Positions 44,427-53,392 of a stretch of DNA of 64,000 nt are shown here, piece after piece (position 1 is the first letter of the stretch; the number at the start of each line of letters is the position of its first letter). Under the pieces are notes generated by a model, which saw nothing but the letters and a program-made list of their open reading frames with translations, was not told where the DNA came from and did no database searches. The position numbers and the translations under genes were made by a program. The stretch is from Duganella sp. SG902 (GTDB taxonomy: Bacteria > Pseudomonadota > Gammaproteobacteria > Burkholderiales > Burkholderiaceae_D), in contig NZ_JABMJK010000016.1 of NCBI RefSeq assembly GCF_013376005.1, positions 61,081-125,080 of the forward strand, read 5' to 3'.

Positions 44427-45326
44427 TTAAGCTTTTTCACACTGGCCGCGCAGGAAGTCGCGCAGCTGCAGCACCGTGGGCGTGACCTGCGAACGGTGCA
44501 TGCACAGCATGTTGAGCGCGGTGGGCTCGCCCAGCACGTCGGGCAGCAACACCTGCAGCCGCCCGGAGCGGATATCGGCGCTCAGATCCAGCCGCGACTT
44601 GTAGGCGACGCCCAGTCCGGCCACCGCCCAGCGCCGCACCACGTCCGCATCGTCAACGCTGCGGTTGCCGCTGACGTGGATGACTTCCGGCTCGGCGCCC
44701 GCCTCTCGGTAAAAACTCCAGCGGTCGTGGATCACGTCATCCAGCATGAAGCGCAGGCAGTTGTGGCGCGACAGGTCGGCCAGCGAGTTCAGCTTGCCGT
44801 ACTGCCGGATGTACTCCGGCGAGGCCACCAGCACGCGGCGGTTTTCCGGCGCCAGCGGGAAGGCGATCAGGCTGGAATCCTCCTGTACGCCATAGCGGAT
44901 CGCGATGTCGACCGGCTGCCGGTACATGTCCGCCACGCGGTCGCTGATGGTGAGCTGGAAGCTGACCTTGGGGTACAGCGCCTGGAATGCGTCCAGCCAC
45001 CCGACCACCATGTTGCGCCCGAGGTCTGACGGCATGGAAATTTTCAGCGTGCCGCCCGGTGTGTCCTGTCCCTGCGTCAGCGCATCGTGCCCTTCCTGCA
45101 GCAGGCGCAACGCCTCGCGCGCGTGGCGCAGATAGGTCTCGCCCTCCTCCGTCAGCCGCAGCGACCGCGTGGTGCGGGCGAACAGGCGCAGCTTCAGCTC
45201 GCCCTCCAGCCGCTTGACGGCCGCGCTGGCGAGCGCCGGCGAAATCTCCAGCTCGCGCGCGGCGGCGGACAAACTGCCCCGGTCGGCGGTCCGGACAAAC
45301 ACGGTTAAATCATCCAATCTCAGCAT
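44427..45326 (-). CDS. LysR-family transcriptional regulator
   Basis: The 299-residue protein has the LysR N-terminal helix-turn-helix (LTVFVRTADRGSLSAAAREL, ASAAVKRLEGEL) and a periplasmic-binding-like effector domain (about 90-290). LysR regulators commonly control the divergent neighbour, here the zinc-type oxidoreductase at 45426, across a 99-bp intergenic region that should contain both promoters and the operator. The inducer is unknown. Confidence 0.92.
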   Translation of the reverse strand: MLRLDDLTVFVRTADRGSLSAAARELEISPALASAAVKRLEGELKLRLFARTTRSLRLTEEGETYLRHAREALRLLQEGHDALTQGQDTPGGTLKISMPSDLGRNMVVGWLDAFQALYPKVSFQLTISDRVADMYRQPVDIAIRYGVQEDSSLIAFPLAPENRRVLVASPEYIRQYGKLNSLADLSRHNCLRFMLDDVIHDRWSFYREAGAEPEVIHVSGNRSVDDADVVRRWAVAGLGVAYKSRLDLSADIRSGRLQVLLPDVLGEPTALNMLCMHRSQVTPTVLQLRDFLRGQCEKA

Positions 45327-45425
45327 TTTCTTCAATTCTTTGAAAGTGTTTCTCCATAAAGCCTCTTTTTCGCCGCTGCGAAATAAATGATGATACGCCC
45401 ATCCCAACCATTTCGGAGCAAATTC

Positions 45426-46442
45426 ATGAAAGCCATTGCCTACCGCCAGTCCCTCCCGATCGAACATGCCGATTCGCTGATTGACATCGAGTTGCCGACG
45501 CCACAAGCCACCGGCCGCGACCTGCTGGTCGAGGTGCGCGCGATTTCGGTCAATCCGGTCGATACCAAGATCCGCCGCAACGTCGCCCCGGCCGAAGGCC
45601 AGGCCAAGGTGATCGGCTGGGACGCCGCCGGCGTGGTGCGAGCGGTCGGCCCCGACGTCACCCTGTTCAAGCCAGGCGACGAGGTGTGGTACGCCGGCGA
45701 CCTGACCCGCGCCGGCACCAACAGCGAGCTGCACCTGGTGGACGAGCGCATCGTCGGCCACAAGCCGAAGAATATCGACTTCGCGCAGGCCGCCGCGCTG
45801 CCGCTGACCACCATCACCGCCTGGGAATTGTTGTTCGACCGTCTGGAAGTGAGCCGCGACGCCAGCGCCACGCAAGGCAAGTCGCTGCTGGTGATCGGCG
45901 CGGCGGGCGGCGTCGGCTCCATCCTGGTGCAGCTGGCGCGCCAGCTGACCGGCCTGACCATCATCGGCACCGCCTCGCGTGCGGAGACCGGCGAGTGGAT
46001 CAAGCAGCTGGGCGCCCATCACGTGATCGACCACAGCAAGCCGCTGAACGAGGAGATCAGCCGCCTCGGCCTGCCACCGGTGACGTACGTGGCGGCGCTG
46101 AACCAGACCGACCACCACTGGGCCGCCATCGGCGAGCTGGTGGCGCCGCAAGGCAAGGTCGCGCTGATCGACGATCCGGCCGCCATCGACGTGCGCACGC
46201 TGAAGCGCAAGAGCGTGTCGCTGCACTGGGAGTTCATGTACACCCGCTCGATGTTCCAGACAGACGACATCCAGAAGCAGCACCAGTTGCTGAACGACGT
46301 CGCCAGGCTGGTGGAGACCGGCGCGGTGAAGACCACGCTGGCCGAACGCTACGGCAAGATCAACGCCGCCAACCTCAAGCGCGCGCACGCCCTCATCGAG
46401 AGCAACACCGCCAAGGGGAAGATCGTGCTGGAAGGCTTCTGA
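45426..46442 (+). CDS. Zinc-type alcohol dehydrogenase-like / quinone oxidoreductase
   Basis: The 338-residue MDR-superfamily protein has an N-terminal GroES-like domain (RAISVNPVDTKIRRN, VIGWDAAGVVRAVGPDV) and a Rossmann domain with LLVIGAAGGVGSILVQLARQ. The zinc ligands of classical alcohol dehydrogenases are absent, as in quinone oxidoreductases of the 'zinc-binding alcohol dehydrogenase family' subgroup, so NADPH-dependent reduction of enones or quinones is likely. The start at 45426 is chosen over an upstream ATG because GGAGC precedes it and the conserved MKAIAY follows. Divergent from the LysR gene, its probable regulator. Confidence 0.9.
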   Translation: MKAIAYRQSLPIEHADSLIDIELPTPQATGRDLLVEVRAISVNPVDTKIRRNVAPAEGQAKVIGWDAAGVVRAVGPDVTLFKPGDEVWYAGDLTRAGTNSELHLVDERIVGHKPKNIDFAQAAALPLTTITAWELLFDRLEVSRDASATQGKSLLVIGAAGGVGSILVQLARQLTGLTIIGTASRAETGEWIKQLGAHHVIDHSKPLNEEISRLGLPPVTYVAALNQTDHHWAAIGELVAPQGKVALIDDPAAIDVRTLKRKSVSLHWEFMYTRSMFQTDDIQKQHQLLNDVARLVETGAVKTTLAERYGKINAANLKRAHALIESNTAKGKIVLEGF

Positions 46443-46970
46443 TCAGGCTCGGGCAGCGGCGGCGGTCGCGGCGTCCGCCTCGGCCCGCAGCCGCGCCAGC
46501 ACCGCCTCGTCATGCCGCGTCAGCGCGTCCTGCATGCGGCTGGCGGCGGCGCAGGAATCCTCCAGCACCTGTATCAGCGCGGCTTGCCGGCGCTTCAGGC
46601 CGGCCGAGTCGTAGCCCAGATCGTCGAACATGCGGCCGATGTCCGCGCAGTAGTCGCGCAACTCCATCATGGAGCCCTTGGTGAATTCGATATCGGTGCG
46701 CATGCTGTGGTCGAGGTCCAGCATCTCCAGCTTTTCGTGCGCCACCGGCGACGCTTCGCGAATCGCCGGCCCCCAGCGTTCAAACTTGCCGGCGATGCGG
46801 CGCATGGTGACGATTTTCTGATCCAGCATGCGGCAGTAGTGCCAGCACAGCCACCACACCGGCAGGCGCGCCATGAAGCGCGGCAGTCCGGCCGTGGTCA
46901 GGTTACGTTCGAGTTTTTGGACAGCGGCGACCAGACGCCGCGCGCTGGGTCCGGTGGAAAATTGGGACAT
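46443..46970 (-). CDS. Hypothetical protein
   Basis: The 175-residue protein is mostly helical and charged, with no signal peptide or obvious membrane segment apart from a Trp-rich patch (RLPVWWLCWHYCRML). I do not recognise the family. Its stop abuts the stop of the oxidoreductase gene (46442/46443) with no spacer. The mature C-terminus is Ala/Arg-rich. Confidence 0.7.
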   Translation of the reverse strand: MSQFSTGPSARRLVAAVQKLERNLTTAGLPRFMARLPVWWLCWHYCRMLDQKIVTMRRIAGKFERWGPAIREASPVAHEKLEMLDLDHSMRTDIEFTKGSMMELRDYCADIGRMFDDLGYDSAGLKRRQAALIQVLEDSCAAASRMQDALTRHDEAVLARLRAEADAATAAAARA

Positions 46971-47011
46971 GATGGCAGCTCCGAGGATGAGTCCAGAGAG
47001 CTACGGTAGCC

Positions 47012-47040
47012 GCCGCATCAAATGCACGGTTTGATGCGGC
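47012..47040 (-). terminator. Hairpin downstream of alaC
   Basis: An 11-bp perfect stem (47012-47022 with 47030-47040) begins about 19 bp beyond the alaC stop. No T run follows on that strand, so it may stabilise the mRNA end more than terminate. Confidence 0.5.
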
Positions 47041-47058
47041 TTAAACTTCGTGCGGATT

Positions 47059-48258
47059 TTATGCGGAAGTCTTGCGCAGCATGGCTTTGATGCCGCGCAG
47101 GCCCTGACGGATGCGCGCCTCGTTCTCGATCAGCGCGAAGCGCACGTACTCGTCACCGTACTCTCCGAAACCGATGCCGGGGGACACGCAAACCTTGGCC
47201 TCGGCCAGCAGCAGCTTGGAGAACTCCAGCGAGCCGAGATGGCGGTACGCTTCCGGGATGCGCGCCCAGATGTACATCGAGGCTTTCGGCTTGTCGACCG
47301 GCCAGCCCGCCTCGCACAGGCCCTTGTGCAGCACGTCGCGCCGGCTCTGGTACTGCGCGCAGATCTCGCTCACGCACGACTGGTCGCCTTCCAGCGCCGC
47401 GATGGCCGCCACCTGCACCGGCGTGAAGCTGCCGTAATCGTGGTAGCTCTTGATGCGCGCCAGCGCCGCCACCAGCTCCTTGTTGCCGACCATGAAGCCG
47501 ACCCGCCAGCCCGCCATGTTGTAGCTCTTGGACATGGTGAAGAATTCCACCGCCACGTCGCGCGCGCCCGGCACCTGCATGATGGACGGCGCCTTCCAGC
47601 CGTCGAACACGATGTCGGCGTAGGCCAGGTCGTGCACCACCAGGATGTTGTGCTGGCGCGCCAGCGCCACCACCCGCTCGAAGAATTCCAGCTCCACGCA
47701 CTGCGCGGTCGGATTCGAGGGGAAGCCGAGGATCATCATCTTCGGCTTCGGATAGCTTTCGCGCACCGCGCGTTCCAGTTCGTCGAAGAAGTCGACGCCC
47801 GGCGTCATGCGCACCGAGCGGATGTTCGCGCCGGCGATCACCGCGCCCCAGATGTGGATCGGGTAGCTGGGATTCGGCACTAGCACGGTGTCACCCTGGT
47901 CCAGCGTGGCCAGCATCAGGTGCGCCAGGCCTTCCTTGGAGCCGATCGTGACGATGGCTTCCGAGTCCGGATCGAAGTCGACCTCGTAGCGGGTTTTGTA
48001 CCATTTGGAGATGGCGCGGCGCAGGCGCGGAATGCCTTTGGAGGCCGAGTAGCCGTGCGTATCGGGCCGCTGCACGGTGTCGACCAGCTTGCCCACGATG
48101 TGCGGCGGCGTGGCGCCATCGGGATTGCCCATCGACATGTCGATGATATCCTCGCCGCGCCGGCGTGCCGCCAGCTTGAGCTCGGCGGTGACATTGAAAA
48201 CGTAAGGGGGTAAGCGATCGATGCGCGCAAAGCTGCGCGGCGTTGAAGTGTCAGTCAT
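47059..48258 (-). CDS. alaC: Alanine transaminase AlaC
   Basis: The 399-residue class I/II aminotransferase has the fold-type I pattern: GNPDGATPPHIV near the N-terminus, FPSNPTAQCVELEFF, and the PLP-lysine site MSKSYNMAGWRVGF. Overall wording (VNVTAELK-like start, YADIVFDGWKAPS) matches the glutamate-pyruvate aminotransferase AlaC. It converts pyruvate to alanine with glutamate. Biosynthetic role in the cytoplasm. Confidence 0.92.
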   Translation of the reverse strand: MTDTSTPRSFARIDRLPPYVFNVTAELKLAARRRGEDIIDMSMGNPDGATPPHIVGKLVDTVQRPDTHGYSASKGIPRLRRAISKWYKTRYEVDFDPDSEAIVTIGSKEGLAHLMLATLDQGDTVLVPNPSYPIHIWGAVIAGANIRSVRMTPGVDFFDELERAVRESYPKPKMMILGFPSNPTAQCVELEFFERVVALARQHNILVVHDLAYADIVFDGWKAPSIMQVPGARDVAVEFFTMSKSYNMAGWRVGFMVGNKELVAALARIKSYHDYGSFTPVQVAAIAALEGDQSCVSEICAQYQSRRDVLHKGLCEAGWPVDKPKASMYIWARIPEAYRHLGSLEFSKLLLAEAKVCVSPGIGFGEYGDEYVRFALIENEARIRQGLRGIKAMLRKTSA

Positions 48259-48356
48259 GAATTGTCCACGTAAGCGCCCGGATCCGTCCGAGCGACGTCG
48301 ATGCAGAGTGCATCGGGATCGATACTAGACGATCCCGTCCATGTCTGGCAAGTGCT

Positions 48357-48674
48357 TTAAACCGCGGCCGGCTTGTCGTGCTCGCTGAACCACTCGAACA
48401 GGATCAGGCCGATGATGGATAGCAGCGGCATGGTGCACAGGGTCAGGACCACCCACAGCACCGGCGAGCGCCCGAGGCGCTTGGCGGCGATGCCGATGAA
48501 GATCAGGTGCAGCACCAGGCACACGAAAATGGCGATGCCGGCGGCGATGATCAGCAGCACCGACTGGCTGGTGTATTTGAACAGCGGCGGCAGGAAGGAC
48601 GCGACGGCGAGTATCCACAGCACCAGCGTCACAGCGGCGGCGGCAATGGGTTGTTGAGCGCGATCGACTTGCAT
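48357..48674 (-). CDS. Small membrane protein of unknown function
   Basis: The 105-residue protein has three membrane segments (VTLVLWILAVASFLPPLF, VLLIIAAGIAIFVCLVLHLI, VLWVVLTLCTMPLLSIIGLI). No family is recognised. GGAG precedes the ATG at good spacing. It lies alone between alaC and a coiled-coil membrane protein on the same strand. Confidence 0.72.
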   Translation of the reverse strand: MQVDRAQQPIAAAAVTLVLWILAVASFLPPLFKYTSQSVLLIIAAGIAIFVCLVLHLIFIGIAAKRLGRSPVLWVVLTLCTMPLLSIIGLILFEWFSEHDKPAAV

Positions 48675-48733
48675 GGCTTCTCCTTGGTGAAGCGGCTATG
48701 CTGCCACGATCTGCTTGCAAAAGCAACAAGCTC

Positions 48734-49039
48734 CTATTTGTAGGCCGGGACCTGGATGACGATAGGTGTGGGCGGCAAAGGCGGCGCCTTCGGTACCGCG
48801 TTATTAAGCACGAAGGTCATGACGGTGATGGCGGCGATCCCGGAGCCGATGAACATGCCCACCATCCATTTGATCATGGTGGCCGAGAGGCGCTCAAGGT
48901 CGGCCTTGGTGACCATGGTGGTTTCGATATGGTCGAGCCGCGTTTCTATCTTCGACAGGCGTTCGAGTACGTTGACAAACATCTGGTCATGCTTGTCGAG
49001 GCGGACTTCAATTTTATCAAGGCGGGCATCGATATCCAT
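48734..49039 (-). CDS. Coiled-coil membrane protein with proline-rich tail
   Basis: The 101-residue protein has an N-terminal coiled coil made of a repeated LDKIEVRLDKHDQ / LSKIETRLDHIET pattern, one membrane segment (MVGMFIGSGIAAITVMTFVL) and a Pro/Val tail ending VPAYK. The layout matches the protein encoded at 59908-60480, so these are two members of one small family. The ATG start is not certain; the frame is open to a TTG at 49078, and the GTGGAGG upstream is 17 nt away from the ATG. Confidence 0.72.
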   Translation of the reverse strand: MDIDARLDKIEVRLDKHDQMFVNVLERLSKIETRLDHIETTMVTKADLERLSATMIKWMVGMFIGSGIAAITVMTFVLNNAVPKAPPLPPTPIVIQVPAYK

Positions 49040-49094
49040 AATGGATTGATCGTAGGCCTCCACACGCCGCTCAGGCAAGCTGAGCCGGTTTGAT

Positions 49095-49949
49095 CTAGCG
49101 CAAGGATGTGAGCGCGGAGGCGAGCACGATGGCGGCGATGGCCAGCCACTGCGTCAGCGTCAGATGCTCGCCCAGCACCGCCATGCCGGCCAGCGCGCTC
49201 AGCGCCGGCGCCGCGCTGCTGAACATGCTGAAGGTGCGCGACGACAGCGTGCGCATCGACAGCATCTCCAGCGTGTACGGCAGCGCGCTCGACATCACCG
49301 CGATCGCAGCGCCAATCATCAGGTACGACGGCGTCAGCAGCACCCCGCCCGCATGCCACACGCCTATCGGCAGGATGAACACCGAGGCCGCCAGCATGCC
49401 CCACGCCACCGACTGCCCGCCCGACATGGACGACACCCGCTTGCCCACCACGATGTACAAGGCCCAGCACACCGCCGCGCCGGCGGCGTACGCCACGCCC
49501 ACGGGATCGAGCCCGTCGACATGGCCATGGATCGGCAGCAGGAAGTACAAGCCCAGCACCGCCAGGCACACGGCCACGAAGTCGCGCGGCCGGTGCGAGG
49601 CCAGCACCGCCACCGTCAGCGGCCCGGCCACCTCGATCGCCACCGCGACGCCCATCGGGATGCGGCTGAAGGAACGATAGATCAACAGGTTCATCAGGCC
49701 GATCACCGAGCCGTAGATGGCCACGTTGACGGCCTGCCGCCACGTCAGCGGCGTGCGCCATGGACGGAACATCAGCAGCATCACCAGCGCCGAGATGCCG
49801 ACGCGGTAAGCCGTCACGCCTTCCACGCCGACCTTGGGGAACAGATGCTTGGCGATCGCCGCGCCCACGTTCAGCGAGAGCTGGCTGCACAACAGGGCCA
49901 GCCCCGCCAGCCAGGGGTTGCCGGCGGCTGGCGTCTTGTCCTGGTTCAT
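49095..49949 (-). CDS. EamA-family transporter, RhtA-like
   Basis: The 284-residue protein has ten membrane segments in two EamA repeats, with RVGISALVMLLMFRPW, AVAIEVAGPLTVAVLAS and PALSALAGMAVLGEHLTLTQW. The wording is close to RhtA, the inner-membrane threonine and homoserine exporter, so amino-acid or metabolite export is likely. Its start is 1 nt from the stop of the DUF748 gene on the same strand, so the two are co-transcribed. Confidence 0.88.
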   Translation of the reverse strand: MNQDKTPAAGNPWLAGLALLCSQLSLNVGAAIAKHLFPKVGVEGVTAYRVGISALVMLLMFRPWRTPLTWRQAVNVAIYGSVIGLMNLLIYRSFSRIPMGVAVAIEVAGPLTVAVLASHRPRDFVAVCLAVLGLYFLLPIHGHVDGLDPVGVAYAAGAAVCWALYIVVGKRVSSMSGGQSVAWGMLAASVFILPIGVWHAGGVLLTPSYLMIGAAIAVMSSALPYTLEMLSMRTLSSRTFSMFSSAAPALSALAGMAVLGEHLTLTQWLAIAAIVLASALTSLR

Positions 49950-49950
49950 G

Positions 49951-52900
49951 TCATTTGGCCGACAGTTCCAGCTTCAGCAAGACCGGCTTGCCCGCCTCGC
50001 CGCTGGTGCCGGCCGGAGCGCCCGCCCTGGCGGCGGCCGGATTGACGCCAGCCTGCTTCAACACCGCCATCACCGCCTCCGCACGACGCGCACCCAACTG
50101 CGGCAAGGCGTCCTTGTCCAGCGGCTGGTTTTGTTCCAGGCGCTCGCGCAGCTTGTCGTAGAACTCGGTGGCGTCCGCGACCTGCGGCTCGCCCTGCACC
50201 AGCTTGCCGAGGCGTTGCAGCACCGGCAGTTTCTTCTTCGATTCGGCGGTGTCGGCGGCGGCAGCGGCGCCGGCGCTCTCGGCGGCTTTCTTTTGCCTGT
50301 CCAGTTCGGCCGCGCCGAAGCGTTCCGCATACAGGTCGCGCAAGGCGGAGCGCACCTTGCGCTGGCCGATGTCCAGCGGTCCCGGTTGCTCGTCCGCGCC
50401 CAGCTTGATGTCGGCACGCGCCAGCACCGTGCGGCGCAGCGCCATGGCACGCAGCGCGGCGCTGTCGCTGACTTCGTTGTAGGCGCCGGGGACGGACAGC
50501 TTCAGCTCGGGCTTCCTGGCCAGGATCTTGGCGACCTGCTGCAGCTTCTCGCGTTCCGGCGGCAGCACCACGTCGCTGCCGGCGTCGAAGTCGACCGCCT
50601 CCAGCTTGTCGCCGCTGACGCCGAACAGATTGCCCAGCGCGCGGAACGGCGACGTCACGATCTTGGTCATGATGTTGCCCAGCGCCTTCCACACCACCGC
50701 GCCATAGCTGAAGCTCGGGTCGTTCATATTGCCGGAAACGGGGACGCCAAGATCGATGCGGCCATTGCTGTCCTTGAGGATGGCCAACGCCAGCTCCAGC
50801 GGCAGCTTGAGCGCATCGGGACTGTCGATGCGTTCGCCCAGCGTGAGGTTGTCGAGCACCACCTGGTTATTGCCCTCCAGCTGGTTGTTGCGCACCTTGT
50901 ATTGCAGGTCCAGCGAGATCTTGCCTTCCGCGATCTTGTAGCCGGCGAACTTCATGCTGTAAGGCGAGGCCGACACCATGTCGACATTCTTGAAGATCAC
51001 GTTGAGATCGGTGTTGTCGGCCGGGACGAACGGATTCAGCTGGCCGCGCACGCGCGCCATGCCAAAGTCGTCGACGCGGCCATCGAGTTCGATCTGGCTG
51101 CGCGCGTCGCGCCTGGACGACAGGCCGGTGATGACGCCGTTCAGCTCATAGATCTTGGCGGCGAATTGCGGACGCAGGCTCAGGTCGGTGAAGTCCAGCT
51201 TGGCGTTTTGCACGCGCACGCGGCGCATGCGGATCGGGAATGGTTCGCCGGCCGCAGCCGGGGCTGCGGCAGGCGTGGACGCAGCCGCCGGCGCTTGCTG
51301 TTGCACCAGCAAGCGTTGGGCATTGAAGCTGCGGTCGTTCTCGATAATCAGGATCGCGTTCGGCTCCACCACGCGCAGCTCGGCCACATCGAGCAGGTCG
51401 GGCTTGAGGCTGAGCGCCACCGTATCGGCGCGCACGGATTTCCAGTGGGCGAAGCGGTCGTTGTCTTCCTCGTTGAGCGACAGTTCGGCCACTTCAAACG
51501 AGCCGTCGTAACGCAACGCCGGATCGGCCTTGCTGCCGCCCGCGCCGGTGCGCAAGCGGCCTTGCGCGTTGATCGCCCCGTCGGCGATTTTCAGCTTCAC
51601 GTATTTGGCCAGCAGCGGCTGCACCGGCGCCAGCGCCAGCTTGCTCAGTTTCAGGTCGGTATCGACGGCGCCGGTCGATGGCACGACCTTGCCCTTGGCC
51701 ACCAGTTGGCCGCCCTCGCGCAGGGCGACGCTGCCATCGAAGGCCAGCGGCTTTTTCAGGTCGGTGCCGGCGTCGCGCACTTTCAGGTTGAAGTCTTGCA
51801 GATTGACCTTGATGCCGGTGCTGGCGTCGTCATAACGCGCGCCAAACTTGTTCAGCTCGACGGACTTGACCTCCGCCACCCATGGCGCCTCGCGCTGGGC
51901 CGACGCGGCTGGCGCTGACGCTTTGGCCGCGCCGCCGCCGCCAGAACCCGGCAAGGCCGACAGGAACAGGAACTGGCCCTTGGCGTCGCGCGACAGGTCC
52001 AACTGGCCGCCGTCCGCGTAGAGACGCCCGACGCTGGCCTTGCGCGCCGCGAGATCCAGCGATGCCTCGTCAAAACCGATGCGCGACAGCTTGAGCGGGG
52101 CCAGCGAGCCGCTGTTCATCGACACGTTATCCATGGAAAAAGAGCCGCCGTCGAGCGTCAGCTTCGAGCCATCCAGTTGCAGGCCGAGTTTCAGCTGCGC
52201 CTTGTCGGCACTAACCTTGAGCACCGGGCTGACCGTCTCATCAACGTAACTGAGCGCCACCGAGTCCAGCCCGATCTGCTTGAACTGGACTTTCCAGCCC
52301 TCCCCTTTGGGCGCCGGCGCGGCGGCGGCAGGCTTGGCCGGCGCGGGCAGCATCAGGCCGGCCACATCGAGCTCGCCGCGCGCATCGCGCCGCACGGCCA
52401 ACGCGCCGCCATTCAACTGCAAGCCGCCCACTTGAACCGAGCGCTTCAGCAAATCGACGCCGACATCGCTGACCGCCAGCTGCTTGAACTTCACAAACGG
52501 CGCGTCGATTCCGCGCTTGAGCGACAAATCGTTCAGGCTCAGGCCGGCGCCAGCCAGGCTGGCATCCAGCCGGCCATCCTTGTAGGAGAACTTGTAGGGC
52601 AGCTGCGCCGACAACTTGCCGTCGGCCACCACAATCCGCGAGAACGACTTCAGATACGCCGCCATGCCCGGCAAGGCCACGTTCTCCAGCGTCAGCAAAC
52701 CGCTGCCGCCGATCGGATTGACCGCCGCCACGCCCTTCCAGCGCAGCTTGCCGCCAAGACCGGCATCCGCGCTCAGCGTGTAATCGCCGTTTTCGTCCGG
52801 CAGCGTGCTGAGGTTATTCAGCGCGAAGGTGATCGGCGCAAAGGTATCGTCATAGCCGGCGTGCTGGTCGTGCATCGTCACCTTGCCGCCATCCAGCGCG

Positions 52901-53340
52901 AAGTGCTCGATCACCAGGCGCGGCATGCCCGAATCGCTGTCATCCTTCTTGTGCTTGTCCAGCGTGGCCAGGAACTCGGCGATATTGAACTTGCCATCCC
53001 TGGCGATCGCCAATTGCACCGACGGTTCGGTGATGCGGATCTCGGCGAAGCTGTACGCGCGCCGGAACAGCGAGCGCCACTGCATTTCCACCGCCAGCCC
53101 GCCCACCGCGAACAGCGGCGCGTCGTTGGCCTCGGTCAGGCGCACGTCCTTCGCCTCCAGCCGCAGCGTGAACGGATTGAACGTGAGTCCGCCGATGCTG
53201 GCCTTGCGCTCCAGCTCGGTCTCGGCGTACTTCGGAAGCTGGCTCTTGATGACACTTGGCACCAGCCAGAAGCCCGCCACCGCATACACCCCGACCGCGC
53301 TTGCCGCGCCGATCGCCCACCGCTTCCATCGTATCGTCAT
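49951..53340 (-). CDS. DUF748 / AsmA-like giant envelope protein
   Basis: The 1129-residue protein has an N-terminal membrane anchor (AIGAASAVGVYAVAGFWLV) and a long run of beta-strand repeats (LPKYAETELERKASIGG, LKIADGAINAQGRLRTG, GLSLNDLSLKRGI), with DUF748 sequence in the middle and near the C-terminus (FKNVDMVSASPYSMKFAG). DUF748 proteins belong with AsmA/YhdP-like bridge proteins suggested to move phospholipids between membranes. Near the end there is a soluble OmpA-like stretch. It is divergent from an aminotransferase gene. Confidence 0.87.
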   Translation of the reverse strand: MTIRWKRWAIGAASAVGVYAVAGFWLVPSVIKSQLPKYAETELERKASIGGLTFNPFTLRLEAKDVRLTEANDAPLFAVGGLAVEMQWRSLFRRAYSFAEIRITEPSVQLAIARDGKFNIAEFLATLDKHKKDDSDSGMPRLVIEHFALDGGKVTMHDQHAGYDDTFAPITFALNNLSTLPDENGDYTLSADAGLGGKLRWKGVAAVNPIGGSGLLTLENVALPGMAAYLKSFSRIVVADGKLSAQLPYKFSYKDGRLDASLAGAGLSLNDLSLKRGIDAPFVKFKQLAVSDVGVDLLKRSVQVGGLQLNGGALAVRRDARGELDVAGLMLPAPAKPAAAAPAPKGEGWKVQFKQIGLDSVALSYVDETVSPVLKVSADKAQLKLGLQLDGSKLTLDGGSFSMDNVSMNSGSLAPLKLSRIGFDEASLDLAARKASVGRLYADGGQLDLSRDAKGQFLFLSALPGSGGGGAAKASAPAASAQREAPWVAEVKSVELNKFGARYDDASTGIKVNLQDFNLKVRDAGTDLKKPLAFDGSVALREGGQLVAKGKVVPSTGAVDTDLKLSKLALAPVQPLLAKYVKLKIADGAINAQGRLRTGAGGSKADPALRYDGSFEVAELSLNEEDNDRFAHWKSVRADTVALSLKPDLLDVAELRVVEPNAILIIENDRSFNAQRLLVQQQAPAAASTPAAAPAAAGEPFPIRMRRVRVQNAKLDFTDLSLRPQFAAKIYELNGVITGLSSRRDARSQIELDGRVDDFGMARVRGQLNPFVPADNTDLNVIFKNVDMVSASPYSMKFAGYKIAEGKISLDLQYKVRNNQLEGNNQVVLDNLTLGERIDSPDALKLPLELALAILKDSNGRIDLGVPVSGNMNDPSFSYGAVVWKALGNIMTKIVTSPFRALGNLFGVSGDKLEAVDFDAGSDVVLPPEREKLQQVAKILARKPELKLSVPGAYNEVSDSAALRAMALRRTVLARADIKLGADEQPGPLDIGQRKVRSALRDLYAERFGAAELDRQKKAAESAGAAAAADTAESKKKLPVLQRLGKLVQGEPQVADATEFYDKLRERLEQNQPLDKDALPQLGARRAEAVMAVLKQAGVNPAAARAGAPAGTSGEAGKPVLLKLELSAK

Positions 53341-53380
53341 ACCCTGCCAACCTTTGCTTTTTTTATGTTACAGGCAACAG

Positions 53381-53386
53381 TATAAT
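53381..53386 (+). promoter_or_regulatory. Perfect -10 hexamer TATAAT before the aminotransferase
   Basis: TATAAT ends 6 nt before the ATG at 53393, so transcription should start on or next to the start codon. No clear -35 at 17 bp and no usable Shine-Dalgarno spacing. Confidence 0.55.
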
Positions 53387-53392
53387 CGAAGG